A model generated the notes under the pieces. That model saw only the letters and a list, made by a program, of their open reading frames with translations. It was not told the origin of the DNA and did no database searches. The position numbers and the translations under genes are program-made. Positions 34,790 to 45,100 of a DNA stretch of 58,821 nucleotides are shown piece by piece (positions within the stretch are counted from its first letter, which is position 1; every line of letters begins with the position of its first letter). Source of the stretch: Mesostigma viride. Lineage: Eukaryota; Streptophyta; Mesostigmatophyceae; Mesostigmatales; Mesostigmataceae. The stretch covers positions 1 to 58,821 of the forward strand of contig RPFO01000672.1 of assembly GCA_009746045.1 (NCBI GenBank). The letters run 5' to 3'.

Positions 34790-36304
34790 GGTACGACGCG
34801 TGGTGTGTTGCGTGCTTTTTTTCTTGGTTTTCTCGCTCCCTTGCAGCTCAGGTTTGCTGGCACATGTATTTATGCATGCCAGATAACACAGGCTGTGTGT
34901 CTGACTTTTTTTCTTCCCTGTCATATGCGGTCCGCCTCTCTTTTTTCGTGTTTTGTTTTTTGTTCGTATCTTCTACGGTACAACGCGACATGTTCACGGC
35001 GTCATCTGCGCGGTGTCACTAGCTTCATTTTTGCCGCCACCGCCGCCCCCGGCCGGCCCCATTAAAAAAAAGAAACATCTATCTATAAAAGGTACAAAGC
35101 GTGGTGTGTTGCGTGCTTTTTTTCTTGGTTTTCTCGCTCCCTTGCAGCTCAGGTTTGCTGGCACATGTATTTTTGCATGCCGGCACCACACCACATGTAT
35201 TTATGCATGCCAGATAACACAGGCTGTGTGTCTGACTTTTTTTCTTCCCTGTCACATGCGGTCCGCCTCTCTTTTTTCGTGTTTTGTTTTTTGTTCGTAT
35301 CTTCTACGGTACAACGCGACATGTTCACGGCGTCATCTGCGCGGTGTCACTAGCTTCATTTTTGCCGCCACCGCCGCCCCCGGCCGCCCCCATTAAAAAA
35401 AAGAAACATCGATCTATAAAAGGTACGACGCGTGGTGTGTTGCGTGCTTTTTTTCTTGGTTTTCTCGCTCCCTTGCAGCTCAGGTTTGCTGGCACATGTA
35501 TTTATGCATGCCGGCACCACACCACATGTATTTATGCATGCCAGATATCACAGGCTGTGTGTCTGACTTTTTTTTGTCCCTGTCATATGCGGTCCGCCTC
35601 TCTTTTTTCGTGTTTTGTTTTTTGTTCGTATCTTCTACGGTACAACGCGACATGTTCACGGCGTCATCTGCGCGGTGTCACTAGCTTCAGTTTTGCCGCC
35701 ACCGCCGCCCCCGGCCGGCCCCATAAAAAAAAAAGAAACATCTATAAAAAGGTACGACGCGTGGTGTGTTGCGTGCTTTTTTTCATGGTTCACCCCACTA
35801 CACCCATCCATGCATGCCAGCACCCCATGACACCCATCCACGCATGCCAGCACCCCATGACACCCATCCATGCATGCCAGCACCCCATGACATCCATCCA
35901 TGCATGCCAGCACCCCATGACACCCATCCATGCATGCCAGCACCCCATGACACCCATCCATGCATGCCAGCACCCCATGACACCCATCCATGCATGCCAG
36001 CACCCCATGACACCCATCCACGCATGCCAGCACCCCACTACACCCATCCATGCATGCCAGCACCACACCACATGTATTTATGCATGCCAGATAACACAGG
36101 CTGTGTGTCTGACTTTTTTTCGTCCCTGTCATATGCGGTCCGCCTCTCTTTTTTCGTGTTTTGTTTTTTGTTCGTATCTTCTACGGTACAACGCGACATG
36201 TTCACGGCGTCATCTGCGCGTTGTCACTAGCTTCAGTTTTGCCGCCACCGCCGCCACCGCCGCTTGCACCCGACAATAAAAAAAAAGAAACATCTATAAA
36301 AAGG
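34790..36304. repeat. Tandem repeat of about 300-330 bp, four units and a fifth beyond the LTR element
   Basis: Units start with GGTAC at 34790, 35091, 35422 and 35751, and the next start is at 39073 because an LTR element sits between. Each unit has the order GCGTGGTGTGTTGCGTGC, a T-rich stretch with CCCTTGCAG, CACATGTATTTATGCATGCC once or twice, a TCTGAC-T-rich stretch, TTCACGGCGTCATCTGCGCG and an A-rich end. The fourth unit contains an expanded 30-bp mini-array. Confidence 0.92.
35799..36063. repeat. 30-bp mini-array inside the fourth ~330-bp unit
   Basis: About nine copies of CACCCATCCATGCATG + CCAGCACCCCATGA. The core ATGCATGCCAGCACC is the same as in the parent ~330-bp unit and in the 29-bp satellite at 39.2-48.0 kb. 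Confidence 0.93.
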
Positions 36305-37048
36305 TGTCAGAAACCGGGGCTCGGAGGAAAGATCTTTTGCCTGTTATGACCCAGATATTGCACAAGTGTATGGAAAAGACTTCTTGTATTAAAATACGTT
36401 TACTGAGAGTGGAAAACACGGTGCGGCCAACACTGGGCGCAGTCTACCATAGCCAACACTGGGCCAGGGCAAATGACAATGCCAACACTGGGCAGGGTCA
36501 CACGACCAACACTGGGTCGGGGCCACACACGGCTAGGCAAGCAAACAACTCTAGGAACACAAAGTAGTGGCGGCTAATGCATTATGCACCGTTGATTTAC
36601 ATCTGACGGCACTGCAGCTTAGCGTCTCTACAACCACGGAAAGAACACTAGATAATAACGACTTTGCAGCCTGTAATCTATTGTCCACATCATGGTACAT
36701 TGTGTGTGTGGTCTGATAGGCTCAAAGTCCTATCGCCTCCAGGGCGGCACCACAAACTGCGGACCTGATCTGATCCGGAGAGAGCCGATGTAAATTACGG
36801 CACCTGTAACGGTGCTGACAGGTAACGCTTGCTGTTTTCCGAGCAACATCATTCGGATTTTAGTACACTCAAACATTGTATATGATATTAAACTAGTCAA
36901 CGACCTGTGGGTGCAATTAATAGGGATGCAAACCCAACAACAAGTCGTGTAAATAAACACCTAGCTGACGGCGTCAATTTTCCCCGCATATAATGCGTGA
37001 TAACATAATGCGTGACAAAAGTAGAGAAACATCGCTAGATATTTGACA
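36305..37048 (-). repeat. 3' LTR of the Gag-only element
   Basis: 744 bp. On the plus strand it contains a run of CCAACACTGGGC-type repeats (36426-36510) that form a small internal tandem. It matches the other LTR without any difference that I noticed. Confidence 0.92.
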
Positions 37049-37078
37049 CACCCCCATACTGCATGTCACGTATTCCGG

Positions 37079-37963
37079 CTACTCAATGAAAAAACCAGCA
37101 GGAACATCTGCCACGTCGTCAGCCAGTGGCTCGCCGTCCATGGTGAAGTGCGCCTCAGGTTTCTTGGACTTGTTCTCCGCCTTCTTGGACCAGCAGCGAT
37201 CCTCAGTGTGACCGGTACGGTGGCAGTGCTTGCAGGTCAGCACTTTCCCACCCTTGGTGAGGAAGACTGATTCGTCGATAGTACCCGCACAGTGGGGGCA
37301 GGCAGCAGTATGATACACTGGTGCACTGGAATCTGAGCTGCCAGCTTGGGCCGCGCGGTGCACACGCAGATGGTCGTCCACTTTCAGGACGGCGGTCTTG
37401 TAGTCTTTCCACGTCAAGTCGGGGGGAAGGTTGTACGCCGCCAGGACGGGGCCATACTGGGCAGGAAGTCTGCGGCGGTGTGATGTCACCAGGATGGAAT
37501 CATGGAGTTTATTGTTGCTTAATTTATTATATTGCAGGTACAATCGTTCGGTGAGATTGACATTTGCAGGAACAGAATCCATGGGAATCTGCTCAGCTGA
37601 CAGCAGTTCCTCAAGTGTCGCGGCCTGATGGGTGGATGTCGTTTCGTCACGTCCATAGACGTCAACCAGGACGGTCCACGCCTCGTGCATATACTTGTTG
37701 GGGGCCGTAGCGGCATGCAGTAGCGCGTTGCCGTCGAGGCCAGCAATCAGGGCAGCGTAACCAATTTTTTGCTGCTTTACCACGATCGGATCCTTTCCAG
37801 CTAGTACATCTGAATATCCGAGGGCGTCGAATTGCCCTTCCGCCTTGATTCGGAATCCGGTGAATTTCTTGGGGTCGCTCCCATCAAAGTTGAGATTCTT
37901 GAGAGCACTAAGAACGCTGCTCTCCTTGACTTCTCGTGCCACAGCTGGCGCACCTCCCGACAT
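37079..37963 (-). CDS. Copia-type Gag protein (294 aa)
   Basis: The N-terminal part has LNFDGSDPKKFTGFR at about residues 23-37, the pattern seen in copia Gag/UBN2-type capsid domains. A helical capsid-like region follows to about residue 200. A CCHC zinc knuckle, CKHCHRTGHTEDRC, lies at residues 244-257, preceded by an extra C-x2-C pair (CPHC). Gag would package the element RNA in particles. The frame ends 30 bases before the polypurine tract, leaving no room for pol. ATG at 37963 is the natural start. Confidence 0.85.
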   Translation of the reverse strand: MSGGAPAVAREVKESSVLSALKNLNFDGSDPKKFTGFRIKAEGQFDALGYSDVLAGKDPIVVKQQKIGYAALIAGLDGNALLHAATAPNKYMHEAWTVLVDVYGRDETTSTHQAATLEELLSAEQIPMDSVPANVNLTERLYLQYNKLSNNKLHDSILVTSHRRRLPAQYGPVLAAYNLPPDLTWKDYKTAVLKVDDHLRVHRAAQAGSSDSSAPVYHTAACPHCAGTIDESVFLTKGGKVLTCKHCHRTGHTEDRCWSKKAENKSKKPEAHFTMDGEPLADDVADVPAGFFIE

Positions 37964-38306
37964 GTTCTTGATTGCGTTGGAGATTTGTAATGTGAAGTAA
38001 AGTGTGATTTAATCTCTCCAGAGATACTGCGTTGTTGTCGAGCAGATCCTGTAGATTTCTGATTGAAAAGTCTGGAAGTTCGCTGAAACACACACAGTTG
38101 AAAAATTCTTGTCGAATGCCACGCAGGAGCCAGCGGCAGTAGGCAGATTCAGGAAACACGCCCGGGAAGATGTCTTCAACTTGGGCAAAAAGCAGATTTG
38201 CTCTTGCGAGGTAGTCTGGGCAAGATTCTTCGGGAAATTGAAAAAGCTCAATTCCAGATCTCAGGTTGCGGTCGTTGGGAATTGGAAAATATGGGTTCAT
38301 AGGCAT
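37908..38306 (-). CDS. Small upstream frame of the LTR element (132 aa)
   Basis: It starts at an ATG 20 bases downstream of the primer-binding site and overlaps the start of gag by 56 bases in another frame. The protein begins MPMNPYFPIP and is rich in Phe, Leu and Cys, with a short CASC near its end. I do not recognise it. It could be a leader frame, a second capsid-like domain or captured host sequence. Its open state in a young element and its position argue that it is translated. Confidence 0.45.
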   Translation of the reverse strand: MPMNPYFPIPNDRNLRSGIELFQFPEESCPDYLARANLLFAQVEDIFPGVFPESAYCRWLLRGIRQEFFNCVCFSELPDFSIRNLQDLLDNNAVSLERLNHTLLHITNLQRNQEHVGRCASCGTRSQGEQRS

Positions 38307-38310
38307 CACT

Positions 38311-38325
38311 CGCTACTCGATACCA
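38311..38325 (-). other. Primer-binding site of the Gag-only element
   Basis: TGGTATCGAGTAGCG lies immediately next to the 5' LTR. The first seven bases equal the usual copia site (TGGTATCAGAGC, initiator-Met tRNA). The rest differs, so the primer tRNA may be another one. The element at 24-27 kb also has TGGTATCG (26262-26255). Confidence 0.7.
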
Positions 38326-39069
38326 TGTCAGAAACCGGGGCTCGGAGGAAAGATCTTTTGCCTGTTATGACCCAGATATTGCACAAGTGTATGGAAAAGA
38401 CTTCTTGTATTAAAATACGTTTACTGAGAGTGGAAAACACGGTGCGGCCAACACTGGGCGCAGTCTACCATAGCCAACACTGGGCCAGGGCAAATGACAA
38501 TGCCAACACTGGGCAGGGTCACACGACCAACACTGGGTCGGGGCCACACACGGCTAGGCAAGCAAACAACTCTAGGAACACAAAGTAGTGGCGGCTAATG
38601 CATTATGCACCGTTGATTTACATCTGACGGCACTGCAGCTTAGCGTCTCTACAACCACGGAAAGAACACTAGATAATAACGACTTTGCAGCCTGTAATCT
38701 ATTGTCCACATCATGGTACATTGTGTGTGTGGTCTGATAGGCTCAAAGTCCTATCGCCTCCAGGGCGGCACCACAAACTGCGGACCTGATCTGATCCGGA
38801 GAGAGCCGATGTAAATTACGGCACCTGTAACGGTGCTGACAGGTAACGCTTGCTGTTTTCCGAGCAACATCATTCGGATTTTAGTACACTCAAACATTGT
38901 ATATGATATTAAACTAGTCAACGACCTGTGGGTGCAATTAATAGGGATGCAAACCCAACAACAAGTCGTGTAAATAAACACCTAGCTGACGGCGTCAATT
39001 TTCCCCGCATATAATGCGTGATAACATAATGCGTGACAAAAGTAGAGAAACATCGCTAGATATTTGACA
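38326..39069 (-). repeat. 5' LTR of the Gag-only element
   Basis: 744 bp, ending at the primer-binding site at 38325. It would contain the promoter of the element, but I could not pick out a definite TATA box. Confidence 0.92.
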
Positions 39070-39074
39070 AAAGG

Positions 39075-39178
39075 TACGACGCGTGGTGTGTTGCGTGCTT
39101 TTTTTCATGGTTCACCCCACTACACCCATCCATGCATGCCAGCACCCCATGACACCCATCCACGCATGCCAGCACCCC
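39075..39178. repeat. Truncated fifth ~330-bp unit leading into the 29-bp satellite
   Basis: The sequence after the LTR element repeats the start of the fourth unit (GTGGTGTGTTGCGTGC, TTCATGGTTCACCCCACTA) and then two 30-bp mini-array monomers before changing into the 29-bp satellite. Confidence 0.85.
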
Positions 39179-42100
39179 CTCTAGGTATTTATGCATGCCA
39201 GCACCCCCCCCTAGGTATTTATGCATGCCAGCACCCCCCCTAGGTATTTATGCATGCCAGCACCCCCCCCTAGGTATTTATGCATGCCAGCACCCCCCTA
39301 GGTATTTATGCATGCCAGCACCCCCCCGACGTATTTATGCTTGCCAGCACCCCCCTCGGTATTTATGCATGCCAGCCCCCCCTTCTAGGTATTTATGCAT
39401 GCCAGCACCCCAGCCGACGTATTTATGCATGCCAGCACCCCCCCTAGGTATTTATTCATGCCAGCATCCCCCCTCGGTATTTATGCATGCCAGCCCCCCC
39501 CCTCGGTATTTATGCATGCCAGCACCCCCCCTAGGTATTTATGCATGCCAGCACCCCCCACATGTATTTATGCATGCCAGCACCCCCCCTAGGTATTTAT
39601 GCATGCCAGCACCCCCCCTCGGTATTTATGCATGCCAGCACCCCCTCTAGGTATTTATGCATGCCAGCACCCCCCCTAGGTATTTATGCATGCCAGCACC
39701 CCCCCTAGGTATTTATGCATGCCAGCACCCCCCCTAGGTATTTATGCATGCCAGCACCCCCCTAGGTATTTATGCATGCCAGCACCCCCCCGGTATTTAT
39801 GCATGCCAGCACCCCCCCTAGGTATTTATGCATGCCAGCCCCCCCTAGGTATTTATGCATGCCAGCACCCCCCCTAGGTATTTATGCATGCCAGCACCCC
39901 CCTAGGTATTTATGCATGCCAGCACCCCCCCTAGGTATTTATGCATGCCAGCACCCCCCCTAGGTATTTATGCATGCCAGCACCCCCCCTAGGTATTTAT
40001 GCATGCCAGCACCCCCCCTAGGTATTTATGCATGCCAGCACCCCCCCTAGGTATTTATGCATGCCAGCCCCCCCCTAGGTATTTATGCATGCCAGCACCC
40101 CCCCTAGGTATTTATGCATGCCAGCACCCCCCACATGTATTTATGCATGCCAGCCCCCCCCTAGGTATTTATGCATGCCAGCACCCCCCCTAGGTATTTA
40201 TGCATGCCAGCACCCCCCTAGGTATTTATGCATGCCAGCACCCCCCCACGTATTTATGCATGCCAGCACCCCCCTAGGTATTTATGCATGCCAGCCCCCC
40301 CCTAGGTATTTATGCATGCCAGCACCCCCCCTAGGTATTTATGCATGCCAGCACCCCCCCTAGGTATTTATGCATGCCAGCACCCCCCCTAGGTATTTAT
40401 GCATGCCAGCACCCCCCCTAGGTATTTATGCATGCCAGCACCCCCCCTAGGTATTTATGCATGCCAGCACCCCCCCTAGGTATTTATGCATGCCAGCACC
40501 CCCCCTAGGTATTTATGCATGCCAGCACCCCCCCTAGGTATTTATGCATGCCAGCACCCCCCCTAGGTATTTATGCATGCCAGCACCCCCCCTAGGTATT
40601 TATGCATGCCAGCACCCCCCTCGGTATTTATGCATGCCAGCACCCCCCTAGGTATTTATGCATGCCAGCACCCCCCCTAGGTATTTATGCATGCCAGCAC
40701 CCCCCCAGGTATTTATGCATGCCAGCACCCCCCCTAGGTATTTATGCATGCCAGCACCCCCCCTAGGTATTTATGCATGCCAGCACCCCCCTAGGTATTT
40801 ATGCATGCCAGCACCCCCCCTAGGTATTTATGCATGCCAGCACCCCCCCAGGTATTTATGCATGCCAGCACCCCCCAGGTATTTATGCATGCCAGCACCC
40901 CCCCTAGGTATTTATGCATGCCAGCACCCCCCCTAGGTATTTATGCATGCCAGCACCCCCCTAGGTATTTATGCATGCCAGCACCCCCCCTAGGTATTTA
41001 TGCATGCCAGCACCCCCCCTAGGTATTTATGCATGCCAGCACCCCCCCTAGGTATTTATGCATGCCAGCACCCCCCCTAGGTATTTATGCATGCCAGCAC
41101 CCCCCCTAGGTATTTATGCATGCCAGCACCCCCCCTAGGTATTTATGCATGCCAGCACCCCCCCTAGGTATTTATGCATGCCAGCACCCCCCCTAGGTAT
41201 TTATGCATGCCAGCACCCCCCTAGGTATTTATGCATGCCAGCACCCCCCCTAGGTATTTATGCATGCCAGCACCCCCCTAGGTATTTATGCATGCCAGCA
41301 CCCCCCTAGGTATTTATGCATGCCAGCACCCCCCCTAGGTATTTATGCATGCCAGCACCCCCCCAGGTATTTATGCATGCCAGCACCCCCCCTAGGTATT
41401 TATGCATGCCAGCACCCCCCCTAGGTATTTATGCATGCCAGCACCCCCCTAGGTATTTATGCATGCCAGCACCCCCCCTAGGTATTTATGCATGCCAGCA
41501 CCCCCCCAGGTATTTATGCATGCCAGCACCCCCCCTAGGTATTTATGCATGCCAGCACCCCCCCTAGGTATTTATGCATGCCAGCACCCCCCCTAGGTAT
41601 TTATGCATGCCAGCACCCCCCCTAGGTATTTATGCATGCCAGCACCCCCCTAGGTATTTATGCATGCCAGCACCCCCCCTAGGTATTTATGCATGCCAGC
41701 ACCCCCCTAGGTATTTATGCATGCCAGCACCCCCCCTAGGTATTTATGCATGCCAGCACCCCCCCTAGGTATTTATGCATGCCAGCACCCCCCCTAGGTA
41801 TTTATGCATGCCAGCACCCCCCCTAGGTATTTATGCATGCCAGCACCCCCCCTAGGTATTTATGCATGCCAGCACCCCCCCTAGGTATTTATGCATGCCA
41901 GCACCCCCCCTAGGTATTTATGCATGCCAGCACCCCCCCTAGGTATTTATGCATGCCAGCACCCCCCCTAGGTATTTATGCATGCCAGCACCCCCCCTAG
42001 GTATTTATGCATGCCAGCACCCCCCAGGTATTTATGCATGCCAGCACCCCCCCTAGGTATTTATGCATGCCAGCACCCCCCCTAGGTATTTATGCATGCC

Positions 42101-45100
42101 AGCACCCCCCCTAGGTATTTATGCATGCCAGCACCCCCCCTAGGTATTTATGCATGCCAGCACCCCCCCTAGGTATTTATGCATGCCAGCACCCCCCCTA
42201 GGTATTTATGCATGCCAGCACCCCCCCTAGGTATTTATGCATGCCAGCACCCCCCCTAGGTATTTATGCATGCCAGCACCCCCCCTAGGTATTTATGCAT
42301 GCCAGCACCCCCCCTAGGTATTTATGCATGCCAGCACCCCCCTAGGTATTTATGCATGCCAGCACCCCCCCTAGGTATTTATGCATGCCAGCACCCCCCC
42401 TAGGTATTTATGCATGCCAGCACCCCCCCTAGGTATTTATGCATGCCAGCACCCCCCCTAGGTATTTATGCATGCCAGCACCCCCCCTAGGTATTTATGC
42501 ATGCCAGCACCCCCCCTGGTATTTATGCATGCCAGCACCCCCCCTAGGTATTTATGCATGCCAGCACCCCCCCTAGGTATTTATGCATGCCAGCACCCCC
42601 CTAGGTATTTATGCATGCCAGCACCCCCCCTAGGTATTTATGCATGCCAGCACCCCCCCTAGGTATTTATGCATGCCAGCACCCCCCCTAGGTATTTATG
42701 CATGCCAGCACCCCCCCTAGGTATTTATGCATGCCAGCACCCCCCTAGGTATTTATGCATGCCAGCACCCCCCCTAGGTATTTATGCATGCCAGCACCCC
42801 CCCTAGGTATTTATGCATGCCAGCACCCCCCCTAGGTATTTATGCATGCCAGCACCCCCCTAGGTATTTATGCATGCCAGCACCCCCCCTAGGTATTTAT
42901 GCATGCCAGCACCCCCCTAGGTATTTATGCATGCCAGCACCCCCCCTAGGTATTTATGCATGCCAGCACCCCCCTAGGTATTTATGCATGCCAGCACCCC
43001 CCCTAGGTATTTATGCATGCCAGCACCCCCCCTAGGTATTTATGCATGCCAGCACCCCCCCTAGGTATTTATGCATGCCAGCACCCCCCCTAGGTATTTA
43101 TGCATGCCAGCACCCCCCCTAGGTATTTATGCATGCCAGCACCCCCCCTAGGTATTTATGCATGCCAGCACCCCCCTAGGTATTTATGCATGCCAGCACC
43201 CCCCCTAGGTATTTATGCATGCCAGCACCCCCCCTAGGTATTTATGCATGCCAGCACCCCCCCTAGGTATTTATGCATGCCAGCACCCCCCCTAGGTATT
43301 TATGCATGCCAGCACCCCCCCTAGGTATTTATGCATGCCAGCACCCCCCCTAGGTATTTATGCATGCCAGCACCCCCCCTAGGTATTTATGCATGCCAGC
43401 ACCCCCCCTAGGTATTTATGCATGCCAGCACCCCCCCTAGGTATTTATGCATGCCAGCACCCCCCAGGTATTTATGCATGCCAGCACCCCCCCTAGGTAT
43501 TTATGCATGCCAGCACCCCCCCTAGGTATTTATGCATGCCAGCACCCCCCCTAGGTATTTATGCATGCCAGCACCCCCCCTAGGTATTTATGCATGCCAG
43601 CACCCCCCCTAGGTATTTATGCATGCCAGCACCCCCCCTAGGTATTTATGCATGCCAGCACCCCCCCTAGGTATTTATGCATGCCAGCACCCCCCCTAGG
43701 TATTTATGCATGCCAGCACCCCCCCTAGGTATTTATGCATGCCAGCACCCCCCCTAGGTATTTATGCATGCCAGCACCCCCCTAGGTATTTATGCATGCC
43801 AGCACCCCCCCTAGGTATTTATGCATGCCAGCACCCCCCCTAGGTATTTATGCATGCCAGCACCCCCCCTAGGTATTTATGCATGCCAGCACCCCCCCTA
43901 GGTATTTATGCATGCCAGCACCCCCCAGGTATTTATGCATGCCAGCACCCCCCCTAGGTATTTATGCATGCCAGCACCCCCCCTAGGTATTTATGCATGC
44001 CAGCACCCCCCCTAGGTATTTATGCATGCCAGCACCCCCCCTAGGTATTTATGCATGCCAGCACCCCCCCTAGGTATTTATGCATGCCAGCACCCCCCCT
44101 AGGTATTTATGCATGCCAGCACCCCCCCTAGGTATTTATGCATGCCAGCACCCCCCCTAGGTATTTATGCATGCCAGCACCCCCCCTAGGTATTTATGCA
44201 TGCCAGCACCCCCCCTAGGTATTTATGCATGCCAGCACCCCCCCTAGGTATTTATGCATGCCAGCACCCCCCCTAGGTATTTATGCATGCCAGCACCCCC
44301 CTAGGTATTTATGCATGCCAGCACCCCCCCTAGGTATTTATGCATGCCAGCACCCCCCCTAGGTATTTATGCATGCCAGCACCCCCCCTAGGTATTTATG
44401 CATGCCAGCACCCCCCCTAGGTATTTATGCATGCCAGCACCCCCCCTAGGTATTTATGCATGCCAGCACCCCCCCTAGGTATTTATGCATGCCAGCACCC
44501 CCCCTAGGTATTTATGCATGCCAGCACCCCCCCTAGGTATTTATGCATGCCAGCACCCCCCCTAGGTATTTATGCATGCCAGCACCCCCCCTAGGTATTT
44601 ATGCATGCCAGCACCCCCCCTAGGTATTTATGCATGCCAGCACCCCCCCTAGGTATTTATGCATGCCAGCACCCCCCCTAGGTATTTATGCATGCCAGCA
44701 CCCCCCCTAGGTATTTATGCATGCCAGCACCCCCCCTAGGTATTTATGCATGCCAGCACCCCCCCTAGGTATTTATGCATGCCAGCACCCCCCCTAGGTA
44801 TTTATGCATGCCAGCACCCCCCCTAGGTATTTATGCATGCCAGCACCCCCCCTAGGTATTTATGCATGCCAGCACCCCCCTAGGTATTTATGCATGCCAG
44901 CACCCCCCCTAGGTATTTATGCATGCCAGCACCCCCCCTAGGTATTTATGCATGCCAGCACCCCCCCTAGGTATTTATGCATGCCAGCACCCCCCCTAGG
45001 TATTTATGCATGCCAGCACCCCCCCTAGGTATTTATGCATGCCAGCACCCCCCCTAGGTATTTATGCATGCCAGCACCCCCCCTAGGTATTTATGCATGC

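Larger units (their letters stand above)
36305..39069 (-). mobile_element. Gag-only LTR retrotransposon (TR-GAG type, copia-like)
   Basis: LTRs of 744 bp each (36305-37048 and 38326-39069) look identical by eye. Their ends are TG...CA with TGTCA/TGACA termini. The 5-bp target duplication AAAGG is intact (36300-36304 and 39070-39074). On the minus strand the primer-binding site TGGTATCGAGTAGCG (38325-38311) touches the 5' LTR, and a G-rich polypurine tract (37056-37049) touches the 3' LTR. The 1.28-kb interior encodes a Gag-like protein and a small upstream frame but no protease, integrase or reverse transcriptase. Identical LTRs and an intact target duplication mean a very recent insertion, so an active autonomous partner probably exists elsewhere in the genome. 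Confidence 0.92.

Noticed and set aside
35284-36279. A 331-codon plus-strand frame
   Set aside because: It runs through the ~330-bp tandem units and the 30-bp mini-array, repeating the same peptides. No independent evidence of coding.
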